Source: Canna indica
Lineage: Eukaryota; Streptophyta; Magnoliopsida; Zingiberales; Cannaceae
Direction of reading: 5' to 3'
Assembly (NCBI GenBank): GCA_034359265.1
Contig: CP136895.1
Span: 870,501-934,500 of the forward strand
DNA length: 64,000 bases
The position numbers were made by a program, and so were the translations under genes. Each line of letters starts with the position of its first letter. The stretch's first letter is position 1. Positions 13,415-26,003 of this stretch are shown piece by piece. The notes under the pieces are model-generated. The model saw only the letters and a program-made list of their open reading frames with translations. It made no database searches and was not told the origin of the DNA.

Positions 13415-13698
13415 CAACAGTGAAAATTTGGAACATCGTCGATCTCTCCTTCAGGTATAAGACTATTTCTGTTTACAATTATTTTATTTGTTGAACTGAT
13501 ACTTCTATAACACAGTATCAGATTGGCGGTTGAGGCTTCGACTCTTTCACTTCTGAGTATCAGAATGACTCAATGAGAAGGAGCTCAGGTGCTTTGAAAT
13601 TCTGTCATTGCTACCTATGACTAATTCTTATTAGTTTTAGTAAGTTTCATCTGAAAATTCTTTATTTGGTATATCAGATTATAAAGTTATCTTTCTTT
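13415..13698. other. 3' region of the PPR gene
   Basis: AT-rich sequence after the PPR stop, probably 3' UTR. I see no coding region, RNA gene or repeat here up to the inverted-repeat element that starts at 13699. Confidence 0.5.
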
Positions 13699-14361
13699 GG
13701 GCCCGTTTGGTTTGCTAAAAAACGGGGGACTGGACTGGACATCCGCCCATGTCCCCCGTTTGGTTTGCAAAAGAAGCTTCGGGACAAGGACTTCTCCTTG
13801 TCCGGGACAGGATTTCCACCCATTTTGGTGTACCGAGAAATTTCTCGGTACACCGAAATCGGGCGGAGGACAAGGGCTGCAATTGTCAAAATTACCCCTT
13901 TCTTTGATCGTAGAATCGTCGGATCGAGTCGAGGTGAATACCAAAGTTGTAAATTTTCGCGTGCTGAACGCGATGGTGGTGTCAGATTTTAGATTGGAAA
14001 TCGTTTGGTATGATTTTTATATTTTTCGGTATTATCTATTGTTATACTTTTAGGTTAATTGAAAATTAGTTGAACACTTATTAGTTAAACTAAAACTTCT
14101 TATTGTATTAAAGTATTTGATACTATATATTAATATTTTTTTACATATTAATTAATTTTAAGACTAATTTACAAGGGTATTTTAGTCATTTGTCATATAT
14201 AATACTTTGTTATAGCGAAACAAACGCAGGACAAAACGGAATATCGTGTCCTGTTCTTGACGAAACAAACACGGTATAGTTATTGTTCCAGGACATCTGA
14301 TGTCCTGCCCTTGTCCATGTCTGGTGTCCTGTGATGAGCAGTCTGCGAACCAAACGGGCCC
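13699..14361. mobile_element. PIF/Harbinger-like non-autonomous element, 663 bp
   Basis: The ends are GGGCCCGTTTGGTTTGC at 13699 and GCGAACCAAACGGGCCC ending at 14361, a 17-base inverted repeat with one or two mismatches, flanked on both sides by TTT as a 3-bp target duplication. Near both ends the interior repeats GGACAAGG/GTCCTG blocks in opposite orientation. A perfect 28-base palindrome lies at 13827-13854. No transposase is encoded; short open frames here are fortuitous. End sequence and 3-bp duplication fit PIF/Harbinger, but a hAT origin is not fully excluded. Confidence 0.75.
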
Positions 14362-17300
14362 TTTGTTCTTTTCATATTCAACTGTAAGTTTGTAGTTTAT
14401 TCCTTCATATAATCTCTGAAATTTGCTGTTATTGATTTCTGGTCATTAGTTGGGAATCTAAAGTCATGCTAATGTTGAGTAATTCTGATCATGCTAAGGT
14501 TAAGTAATTATTAATGAGAAATGATCGACATGGCTTAAAGTGCAACATGGAAATGTTTTAGCGTAACTATTTGCTTGTCACAAAATAATCTTGTAACTTA
14601 GGAAATAGACCTGCAACATGCAACTTAGGAGTACTTTTCTAGGTAGTTAGTTGGCTAGGTGTTTGATGGTTATACATTGATTTCTCTTCGTACTAACATT
14701 GATATTTGGAATGATGTTCATAAGATGTGAAAAACTAGCAAGAGTGGTAGTTGAAAATTGTAAGCCATATACCTGGTTGCATCTAGAAAGCAGCAACCGC
14801 TCCCCCGCTCCTCTCTCTATAGGTGCATGTCATTTCCACAGTTTATACTGTAGTCAGGAATGGATTCATAATACATGAAATTTCTCTTTTGGGATGTGAC
14901 ATGAACAACAGATCCACAATCATACATCTCTTTTAAAGTGAGATTTTCAGAGATTGACAACCGTACTCTTTGTAGAACATATTTTTCATGATTGAATAAA
15001 CTTACTATTAAATGTAAACCAGTGAAACCTTAAGTTTAAAATGAGTGGAATCATGCACTTAAGTCAACTGCTTACTTGATACTAGTTTGGCTTTTCTGCT
15101 AGTTGTACCTTGATGAAGTTTTAATATGAATTTAGTTCTAGACCATTTAAATTCTGATTAATATGAAAATTTGTGACAATTAATTTGTATACATATAAAG
15201 TAGGATGATTAAATTGCACCCTTTTTTTTTAACAAAGATAGAAAGTCACAATAGGTGAGCATACTAAGGTTCGAATCCTAGATCTCTAGGCAACTTACAA
15301 CATGTTGCCACCAACTGTGCTACCCACAGTTGGCTGATTAAATTGCACTTTGAAGCTCTTAAAGCTTGTCAGAAACTCGAGATTTGGATCTAGTAAAGCA
15401 TGCTTAAACTATGTCTCATCTATAGTCTATTTTGAACATGAGCCAAGAAAGAAGACACATTTGGGAATTGATTTTGCCACATGTTGTAGAGTGGACACAA
15501 TCTATTCTTAAGTTGCGAAGTGTGATTAGTAGGAGGCTACAGTGGTGATGAAGGTTTTGATTTGGTTGTATATAGTTTAATAAAGTATTTTTTTTTACGA
15601 ATAAGAAAGTTCTAGGATCCTATTGATTGCAAATGATGTTTGAAGTGCATGGAAATTCAAACAAACTGCTGAGCCGTTGAACCAAATACATTTTGACAAA
15701 AACTGAATTAGATAGCCTTTTTATCTGTTTGCATATTTGTTTGTCTCAGACTTGTTATTTCACATTAGTATTTGTTGCTATCATATTTTATTATTAATTT
15801 TCTTTGCGAGAGGGTGCTGTGGTATGACTAAAACTTTGATCCTATATCTGCTTATTGGTTATATTGTTTGCATTACAACTTTTTTTCTTCTTGGCAATTT
15901 GTTCTTGCTGTCTCATCATCTCATGTTTTGTCAACATAGTTTTACTTTGGATGTTCTGTTAGGCTTCATGTCCAGGCTTTTGCAGTGCACTCCTTGTTAT
16001 TGGACTCTGTTTTTGATACAAAATCAATGTATTTCAAGTGCTAGACTTCTTATTTCTAATTTTTCATCAATCTGTAATATGCTTGCCATGGTATTATCTT
16101 CAATAACATTGTTATCATAATTTAGTTCTTATTGCTGCTTTTATGTATATTTTTCTTTTTATCTGTTATTGCCCACAAGCTTCAATGGACAAAAAATTGC
16201 TTCATTCATCCACTATTACATGCTAATGTTTATACATCTTCTTGCTGGAAGAATTGTTGAATGTTAATCAAATAATTAAAGACTTTTTGCTGAACGTCAT
16301 TTGGTGTCGCCATGTTCAACTCTTTAAGAATGGATTTGCATGTGATCCTTCATTTTCCATGTTGCAGTTGGTGTTGTCATTCAGATAATGAGATAACCAG
16401 TCTTAGCAGCTAGTGGATTGCATGTTGTCATCCAAGCGAGATGCCCAGATGTATCAGCAGCTGCATTCAACACCACCGGTAGTATTCTAACAAATAGAAA
16501 ATGTTGCACTTGGATGTGTTTCAGTAGCTGCTTATGAGGAACCTATGCTTGATTCTGCATACTGTGCGAACGAACGGATAGTGGAGGAGGCAATATTTGA
16601 GGAGAAGAAAAATGGTGTGTGGACGGCTCCTGATTCTTACCCATGGTCATGTTACATATACCAAGTCCAAAGTTAGGCTCTCCAGTTTGTTGCACTGCGA
16701 CAGCCAACAGAAGACTCTCATTGGAGGCCCTGACCTTCAATCACCACAAACTCAAGAGGATGAAACCTTGCTTGCATAGGATAACCGATGAATCTGTGCT
16801 TTTAACTTTCTTGTTGAGTGTACAAGTGCATAATTGAACAGACGTAAGCTTCACTTGAAGTCAAAGGGAAATGAAATGTCTGGCGTTTATTTAGTACATA
16901 ATATTTTAATGAATAAAGAAAAACAGAGAATAATGTTGTATATTATTATATACGGTGGATTTCAATTTTGTATTATTAGATGTGCAACTCAATTCAATCT
17001 TCTTCACACGCGTTTTCTTTTATTGACATCAATTCCAGCACATTCTTGAGATAAGTTATCAGTGGTCCACTATATTCCTATCAATCAATTATGCTATTTG
17101 GTGGAAATTTTATTTGACGAATGAAATTGTGTTTTTTTCTTAAATATTACAACAGGATTCTAAATGCAACTTAATTTCTCACCAAATATCTGTCAATTTG
17201 GCTTTCAGTGAAGGATATTTCAGAAATTATTCTGTATCGATCCTTCAAACCATTAAAATATCAATCCTTTATCAAGTTGTACCAAAATTGGTATAAATTC

Positions 17301-17520
17301 AAAAAATAATTGAGATGTGAGTGAGCTGACCTTAAACAATCTAGTGGTAAATTTGGACAAATAAAAATAAAATAAAATCAATAAAATAAAAATTCAGCCT
17401 TTGTGTGGATACGTGGGTCTTCATATCAACCAACACGGTCAACGGAACCAGTCGTCCCCTCGATTGGGCTATTTCCATCACTGTCCATATAATATGCAAT
17501 CGTACTAGTATTAGAAGTCC
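14362..17520. other. Intergenic region, no convincing gene
   Basis: Apart from the SINE at 15220-15334 this 3.1-kb stretch is AT-rich with no supported gene. A 127-codon open frame at 15737-16120 is hydrophobic, poorly structured and looks accidental. The stretch 16370-16760 is richer in GC and has an exon-like start (CAG then TTGGTGTTGTCATTCAG), but every frame is quickly interrupted; it could be a non-coding exon or a dead gene fragment. Confidence 0.5.
15220..15334 (-). mobile_element. tRNA-derived SINE with 14-bp target-site duplication
   Basis: Read on the minus strand this 115-base insertion has an RNA polymerase III A box (TAGCACAGTTGG, complement of 15311-15322), a B box (GATTCGAACC, complement of about 15269-15278) at the usual spacing of about 33 bases, and a 3' poly(A) run (complement of the T run at 15222-15230). 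The identical 14-mer TGATTAAATTGCAC flanks it at 15206-15219 and 15335-15348. Promoter boxes, A-tail and direct flanking duplication together are the hallmark of a SINE. It encodes no protein and depends on LINE machinery. Confidence 0.82.
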
Positions 17521-18287
17521 GTAGTACGGTCACCTGAGGTAAGATTACCGCATAGTGCACAAAGGCAAAAAAAGGCCAAAAAAATTATTTTTCGGCCCCT
17601 GTGCACTAGGGTGTGTCTTCTTATTCTTTTATGCGGTGACCAGAAACGAGTTGTTCATAACTTTGGGCTCCACCGTCCATGGCCCATCTTAATCTTGGCG
17701 GCAACCATAATTTTTAAAGCCGGTAGTAAGGTCACCGGAGGTGAGAATACCTCATAGTGCACAGCGGCAAAAGAGGCCCAAAAAGTAAATTTTCGACCTC
17801 TGTGCACCATGGTGTGTTTTCTTATTTTTTTACGCGGTGACCGGAAACGAGTTATTCCTAACATTGGGCTCCATCGCCCATGGCCCATCTTAATCTTGGC
17901 GGCAATCATGATTTTTAGTTTTTTACAAGTCTGTAGTACAGTCACCTGAGGTAAGATTACCATATCGTGCAGAGCAGCAAAAAAGGCCCAAAAAATTATT
18001 TTTCGGCCTCTGTGCACCACGGTGTGTCTTCTTATTTTTTACACGGTGACAGGAAACTAGTTGTTCCTAACATTGGGCTCCATCGCCCATGGCCCATTTA
18101 ATCTGCTATCATGACTTTTAGAAGTCTGTAGTACAGTCACCTGCAGTAAGATTACCGCATCGTGCACAGCTGCAAAAAAGACCCAAAAAATAAATTTTCG
18201 GCCTCTGTGCACCACGGTGTGTCTTCTTATTTTTTCACGCGGTGACCGGAAACGAGTTGTTCCTAACCTTGGGCTCTATCGCCCATG
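17521..18287. repeat. Four-copy tandem satellite, about 200-bp unit, each unit a fold-back
   Basis: Units begin GTAGTAC/GTAGTAA at 17521, 17723, 17933 and 18128 (spacing 202, 210 and 195 bases). The last is cut at 18287 inside the shared GGGCTC..CGCCCATGGCCCA motif. Inside each unit GGTCACC/GGTGACC, GTGCAC/GTGCAC and GGCC/GGCC are arranged as nested inverted repeats around AAAAAATTATTTTTC, so one unit can fold into a long hairpin. This suggests a small inverted-repeat transposon amplified in tandem. The 121-codon minus-strand open frame across it is a by-product of the repeat. Confidence 0.85.
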
Positions 18288-19020
18288 TTCCTGAACCAGT
18301 ATGGATAGAGAAGGATTGAGCAGTACTTCCTCCTGCTCCACTGAGCTTATCAAACTCTTCATCCATTCTTCAAATGCAGTCTTGGCTGCACCTACTGACA
18401 GTGATCTCAGGTTCAGTGACCACTCATCGGACTTCCTCGCATGCAGACCAGGATACAAGCCATAGAGAGTTCCTAGATAAAGAAGCTCATTGGCCCTCCG
18501 GGGAGGAAAGCCCTGATTCCTGCATATATCTATCAAGCAATTGCAGAAGGGTCTCCGCACATCTACGGCGGCCTCGTTCATGATTCCTCGGAATTCATCT
18601 TTGACGTCGTCAAAGCTGACTTGTTCCTCTTTGTTAAAATTCTACATTGGTTAAAAATATGATCAAAGTAGCATTTAAATAGTTCGGGCAATCCTCTCCT
18701 CGTGAGCTAGCTTTTGGGGTGAGTTAGGCCTACTAATTTCTTAACATGGTATCAGAGCCAAACCTGTGGTTGATATTGTGTCACCCGCAGATGTCTAGTC
18801 CTGCAAAACTTCACGCTCCAGATGTCTAATCCTGGACGTGAGAGGGGTGTGTTAAAGTTCCACATTGGTTAAAAATATGGTCAAAGTAGCATTTAAATAA
18901 TTTGGGCAATCCTCTCCTCATGAGCTAGCTTTTGGGGTGAGTTAGGCCTACTAATTTCTTAACACTCTCCGAGCATTTTCACCAGCTCCACCAACCTACC
19001 GTTGGCCTTCTATCTTGTAG
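18288..19020 (-). pseudogene. Truncated PPR-SMR pseudogene (SVR7/ATP4-like), split by a TRIM
   Basis: Minus-strand translation gives NGRLVELVKMLGE, then after removing the TRIM, EQVSFDDVKDEFRGIMNEAA and VDVRRPFCNCLIDICRNQGF, then LLYLGTLYGLYPGLHARK and LRSLSVGAAKTAFEEWMKSL. This is the segment between the last PPR motifs and the SMR domain of the plastid PPR-SMR family that includes SVR7 (At4g16390). The 3' side is lost: after SILVQ the frame runs into the satellite and stops. The 5' side shows an apparent 2-base loss just before NGRLVEL and then no homology. Flanking TRIM bases let the frame be followed exactly across the insertion. It cannot encode a working protein. Confidence 0.85.
18632..18964 (+). 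mobile_element. TRIM (terminal-repeat retrotransposon in miniature), 333 bp
   Basis: Two 115-bp direct terminal repeats at 18632-18746 and 18850-18964 both start TGTTAA and end TTAACA. The left LTR is followed at once by TGGTATCAGAGCC, the primer-binding site complementary to initiator methionine tRNA, and the right LTR is preceded by a purine tract GAGAGGGG. The interior is only about 103 bp with no gag or pol. Flanks CTCTT (left) and CTCTC (right) are a slightly decayed 5-bp target duplication. Removing the element restores the pseudogene frame, which confirms the insertion. It must have moved using proteins of a larger element. Confidence 0.92.
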
Positions 19021-19021
19021 T

Positions 19022-22000
19022 TTAGAATACATGGAAGGTGAAACCACTGAGAAATGGGAATTTGCATAATGAAAAAGAAAGAAAAAAACAGAAAAGATTT
19101 ACATGGAATGCATGCATAGATAGATTAAAATAATAAATGATGTACCACTCGATCAGTACCTGTACAGAGCAGTATGCAATGATGCATTTTAATTGTGCTT
19201 GCTTGAATATCATCATATATTGTTTTAGCAAGTAGACGTGCAGTTTTAGTTTAGCAAGGAATAAGGATGACTCAAAATAGCATTGTTAATTATTAGAGCT
19301 ATCAACTCATAACTTGGTCTTTTACTCCTAATTCAATTAGGTACACAAGTTTGCTTTTTGCCTGATATTTTTTGAAACTTAGAAGTTTCACTTTAGAAGT
19401 CTCTTCATTCCACAAGATATTATCTAACTTTGCTTTTGCCTGATATTTTCTGAAACTTAGAAGCTTCACTTTAGAAGTCTCTCCATTCCACAAGATATTA
19501 TCTAACTTTGCTTTTGCCTGATATTTTTTGAAACTTAGAAGCTTCACTTTAGAAGTCTCTCCATTCCACAAGATATTATCAAGAAACTTGCGTCAGTCAT
19601 GTCAGATATTTTGGGGCATCTACCGCAGCATCATAGATATTTTGATGTTTCATGTAGGATTTTTCAGTAGCAGCTAATTAAGGCAGACTAAGACATGTTG
19701 ACAGATGATACAAATTTCATAAAGTAAAGACTGTGTTCCATGAACTAACCCACTTATAAGGATTTGAACTTGATCAGTCTGATGCCTCCCAACCCTCCAT
19801 GTGCCTTTGTGCACATCTTTATTAAGTACTTAGCATTACATATGATTACTGATTACTGCTACAAGTAGATTACTGATTACTGCTTAGAATACAAAATTTC
19901 TGATTACTGATTACTAAGAATATAAGTAGACTTAGACTTACATGTGCATTTGGGGCATCTTTATTAAGGATTTGATCTTGATCAGTCTCCCTCAAGCTAC
20001 AAGTAGATTTCTGATTACTGCTTAGAATACAAAATTGCTTGAGCTGATAGTTGTTTAACCTCATTTTGTAAGTCTGGGTATTTCTTACTTTGGCTAACCA
20101 AAATCCAATGCGTTCAAACAGGATAAACATTGTCATGCTTATTAGAATCTTCTTTATATATAAATCTGTTCCATCACAGCTGAGGCAGGTAAAGGCATTG
20201 GCTGGTTGATACCAGTTGGTTGGTTGAATGTGCTTTATGCAACTCTTGATCCAGAGTATTTCTTTCTAGACCTCCCACATAAAACCTTTGTGCACACACA
20301 AGTCTGGGTCATACAAGAACAAGGTTGAGTCTGACATGATGAGGATGCACATAGTAGTTAGTCTTCTGAAATATTCTATCTTCTAGCTAGGTTCATAGTT
20401 GCTTAAGGAAAAACCTATAAGCATGGTCCTGCACAACCAAATCTCTCCTAAAAGAGATAAAAAGAACAAAATGTTCTTGGCACAAAATATTCCTGAAAGA
20501 ACAAATGGCCAAATGCAGACAAACATAGCACTATCCATCATTGTTTCTATATATTACATTTATGTGAACCATTATGCCCACGTTCTAGTCTTGAAGCTAG
20601 AGAACAAATCACTCGTAATAAGAACCACAAATTAATTTAAAGGTTTTTCATTTGCGAGAACATAAGGTGGAGGAAGAAACCAAAGATCAGAGCAGAAAAG
20701 ATAAGGCTTCTTGATTTCCACACATGAACTCTTGGTGGAGTGATGCAGCCCACATGGTTCTTTCTTCTATTTGGCAACAGGACATCCACCATGTGTTTTT
20801 AGTGATGCAGACTTGCTTGTGTCAGACTGTTTTGGCCTACGTTTGATCAATCGGGTCCTTTGAAGGATTTCTTTGCAAGAAACGACATATTATCTTAACC
20901 TATATATATATCTATATGAAATTTCTGATGAAACCTTTTTTCTTTCTTCATACATGTATATCCTACTTTTATAATATTGGATTAACACATACACCTTCAA
21001 TTTTTTTTACTCTTCAACTGAACATGATTCAGCTTCTTATGAAGAAAATATTAACCACTTGCTAGTATTGCTTGCAGTGAAACATATATAGACTGAAAAG
21101 ACCAACTTGTTACAGCACCGCAAATTGCTGTTATTGCAGCGGAACCAATTTCGCGTCTTATAATTAATTGTAGGGCTTTTGAATGCAAACTTTAGTACAA
21201 TGGATACATTCTTTTCAGGTATTTTAGTGGCTAAGATGGAAAATTAGCTCCAACACAAAAAAGTATGATCACCTTGTCCTGGTCAGCTAGCAGTAGAGCT
21301 TCCCAACAAACATGGAAACTTGATGAATTTTGCTCAACAATCAGTGATCCACTCTAGACCTGGCATTTTGATTGGATATCTTTGCACTCAGTAAACCTTT
21401 CCAGGTATTTTAGTGTCTAAGATGGTAAATTAGCTCCATCACAAGGCACAAAGGTATGATCACATTGTCCTAGTCAGCTAGCAGTAGAGCTGCCGACAAA
21501 CATGGAAATTAAAATGATGAATTTTGCTCAACCATAACCTTTCTTCCATGCCCAGCAGAACCAATTGGTCGGTCCCCATGAGGACCCAGTAAAGAAAGAG
21601 AGCAACCACATCCGACAAAACTGGATTCAAATCCTTCATTGCCCATTCAAAGTTTGCTCCCATCTTGTGGTCATAAAAAAAAAATGCATACTATTCCATC
21701 TCGCCAAATATATTAGCTTCTTTTTTGGATGAGCAAAAATACTGCCATTATATTAACCAAGATCATTTCAGGTGTTGGTTGAAAAATGAAATAACTAAAG
21801 TTACCCAAACTACTATTACATCATAAAGCTTGTTAATAATAGTAATTTGATAGGTTTATATATGAAAGGTCATCTGGCAACTTTTTATAGCAGTAATAAG
21901 TTAGGTAGGTACCTTTTAAAGAATTAATAATAGTAATTTGATAGGTTTGAAAGCTCATCTGGGCAACTTTTTATAGTAGTAATAAGTTATTCAGAATTAA

Positions 22001-22323
22001 CAATAGTAATTTGATACAACCAAGAACCTATTGGGAACCATAGAACCGCTGGATCATATATTTAGGAGGATAAATTTGTTGACTCTTCGTATGAGATAAA
22101 TTTCAAAATCTTGTCTTGTATATATAGAATCATAAGGTTTGGATGAGGTCAAAATCTTGGCACTGAGTCATCCTAATGTGTGGTGAAGGTAACGTCTGAA
22201 GAAAAAAAGTGCTTCTTACGATTACTTTAATGCACTTTTTCTTCCCCATTTTCTGCGTGTGAGAAATCCCACCACATTTATTTATCCACATACGCCAATT
22301 CTACACTTCTGACCTCCTTTTGT
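19022..22323. other. Intergenic region with several local duplications
   Basis: No gene is supported in these 3.3 kb. A 78-bp minisatellite sits at 19350-19580. Blocks near 19858-19898 and 19995-20036 are direct copies (GCTACAAGTAGATT and onward). The segment 21218-21345 recurs in altered form at 21401-21537, and 21833-21900 recurs at 21926-21990. The last part is the upstream region of the beta-amylase gene. Confidence 0.6.
19350..19580. repeat. 78-bp minisatellite, three copies
   Basis: Three consecutive units start TTTGCTTTT at 19350, 19429 and 19507 and are about 95 percent alike. Because 78 is a multiple of three, the minus strand gives an open frame with a 26-residue repeat (ETSKVKLLSFKKYQAKAKL). 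I regard that frame as a consequence of the period, not as a gene. Confidence 0.85.
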
Positions 22324-22330
22324 TATAAAT
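22324..22330 (+). promoter_or_regulatory. TATA box of the beta-amylase gene
   Basis: TATAAAT lies 110 bases before the start codon. It is followed by a CT-rich leader with CTTCTTCTT and CATCATCAT runs, a common form of plant 5' UTR. Transcription would start near 22355. Confidence 0.6.
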
Positions 22331-22439
22331 CACTACTCCCCTTCCTCCATTACGCTCATAATCTCTTCTTCTTCTTCATCATCATCTTCTTCTTCTTCTT
22401 GATATACGTAGTTGATTAAGCCGCAGAGATTGGATTGTC

Positions 22440-24484
<2,045 letters not shown>

Positions 24485-25190
24485 ATTTGACAAAGAGAGA
24501 TGTAGATATATATGCGCAATTTCATCAGATACACTCCTCAAACAGAAGAAATATATTGTGTGTAATTTTTCCAAGTATTATACGGAAAAATTATACTCAA
24601 TCTTGGCCTGTATTTTTTATATTCAATCTAAGAAATTGATCTTGATGTGCTCTAATTAGGCCTAAATGGTCTTTTCACCAATATTCAAATGAACAGTGAA
24701 TCAGGAAGAATTCCACTTAGGGATGGCAATTAGAACCGGTTAACCGAACCGTAAAATCCGGTTTCGAGTAGTGGATTTGCAGTTCGGTTTCGGTTTCGGT
24801 TTCGGTTTCGGTTAGTAAAACCCAAAAACCGTTTTAAATCGGTTCGATTTCGGTTACCGGGTCGCGGATAACCGGTAACCGGAACCTAATACTATTTTTA
24901 TTTTATATTAATAATTATATATAAAATAATATATTATATATTAATAATTTTAATACCCGAAATCCACTACCCGTTAACCCAATTCTATATATTCTTTAAC
25001 CCTAAAATCTAATCCCAAACCCTAGTTTCGGCTCCTCACTCCTCCCGCTTAGCCGCCTCCTCTCCAGTCTCCCTCTCCCGTCCCCAACTTGGTGACGCCT
25101 ACTCCTCTCCCTCTCATCCCCGACTCGACGACGCTGACTCCTCTCCCTCGCCTCCTCGACTCGGCAACGCGTAACTCCTATGCTCGCATC

Positions 25191-25395
25191 GCTGCAAGTG
25201 ACTTTGACAGCGAGGCCTTCAAGCAACAATAGGCCGACCGCGTAGTTCAGCTCCCTGGCCAGCCGCCCGTGCGCTTTCGCTAGTACGCCGGCTACGTGAT
25301 CGTGGACAAGAGCCACGGCCCAGCGCTCTTCTACTGGTTCTTCGAGGCCACTCGCGACGTCGAGAAGAAGCCTCTTCTCCTCTGGCTGAATGGAG
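25191..25395 (+). pseudogene. Captured serine carboxypeptidase-like (S10) gene fragment
   Basis: In one frame the segment reads ASDFDSEAFKQQ, stop, ADRVVQLPGQPPVRF, stop, [20 protein letters not shown] and then [18 protein letters not shown]. This is the first conserved exon of plant serine carboxypeptidase-like proteins up to the oxyanion-hole LWLNGGPG motif, which is cut by a retained GTAAG splice donor at 25396. Both in-frame stops are TAG where family members usually have CAG (Gln). The catalytic Ser, Asp and His are absent. Confidence 0.85.
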
Positions 25396-25461
25396 GTAAG
25401 TAATTCAGTAGTAAGCAATTTGTATCCAATTTTCCATGAGATGTTATGATTTTCTCTTTAG

Positions 25462-25665
25462 GGTTTGGATTTTGTGGTGTTTGGGGCCAAGAAATATGGG
25501 ATTAGGCTCATCTTGGGTTTGGTAAACAACTATGAAACTTTTGGTGGAAAGCAACGGTATGTTCAATGGGCAAGAAATCAGGGCAGAACATTGCATCAGA
25601 TGATGAGTTCTTCACTGATCACTGGAGTTGCTTACAAGGATGATCCAACTATGTTTTTTAGACTA
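25462..25665 (+). pseudogene. Captured endo-beta-1,4-mannanase (GH5) gene fragment
   Basis: After an acceptor-like TTTCTCTTTAG the sequence reads LDFVVFGAKKYGIRLILGLV and then NNYETFGGKQRYVQWARNQG, matching plant mannan endo-beta-mannosidases (MAN family). A 1-base loss shifts the next part (IASDDEFFT in the neighbouring frame), and TGVAYKDDPTMF follows directly, so the residues normally between those motifs are missing. Catalytic glutamates are absent. It is a non-functional piece joined to the carboxypeptidase fragment by an intron-like spacer. Confidence 0.8.
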
Positions 25666-26003
25666 TGTAAATGATGGAATTGATGAATTATAATTTGTAT
25701 TTTGTAATTTGTAAACAATAATTTTCATCATTGTTTATTTCAAACTATATACTATAATATTTGAACTGATTATTCGTTTACTATCGGTTAACCGGTAGTA
25801 AACGAATAACCAGTTCTATTCGAACTGAAAAATTCAGTTTCGGTTATCCGCATATAATCGAAACCAAGCCGGTTTTGGTTTCGGATATAAATTTTTGAAA
25901 CCGATCGGTTTCGGTTTCGGTTTCGGTTAGCGGATTTAGAAATCGGTTTCGGTTAACCCCCAAAAGTGCGATTAATCGAACTGTTGTCATCCCTAATTCC
26001 ATT

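Larger units (their letters stand above)
24718..25995. mobile_element. hAT-like element carrying two captured host gene fragments (Pack-type)
   Basis: The ends TAGGGATGGCAA (24718) and TTGTCATCCCTA (to 25995) are inverted copies with one mismatch, and the flanks ATTCCACT/ATTCCATT form an 8-bp target duplication with one change, as expected of hAT transposons. Subterminal regions contain arrays of CGGTTTCGGTTTCGG and matching GGTTAACCG motifs. The 1,278-bp interior has no transposase but holds fragments of a serine carboxypeptidase-like gene (25191-25395) and an endo-beta-mannanase gene (25462-25665), described separately. Confidence 0.85.

Noticed and set aside
15269..15280. GGTTCGAATCC on the plus strand as part of a real tRNA gene
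   Set aside because: The A box, A-tail and target duplication fit a minus-strand SINE, and no cloverleaf forms.
15737..16120. 127-codon hydrophobic frame on the plus strand
   Set aside because: T-rich DNA gives Phe/Leu/Ile-rich frames easily; no motif, no splice sites, no conservation evidence.
17655..18020. 121-codon minus-strand frame with an internal protein repeat (MVHRGRK..FWA)
   Set aside because: It lies wholly within the 200-bp satellite; the repeat in the protein is just the satellite period.
19302..19571. 89-codon minus-strand frame with a 26-residue repeat
   Set aside because: The 78-bp minisatellite is a multiple of three, so an open frame arises by chance; no start context or family.
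25002..25418. 138-codon minus-strand frame inside the hAT-like element
   Set aside because: It is the antisense of the carboxypeptidase fragment plus an Arg-rich shadow of CTC-rich DNA.
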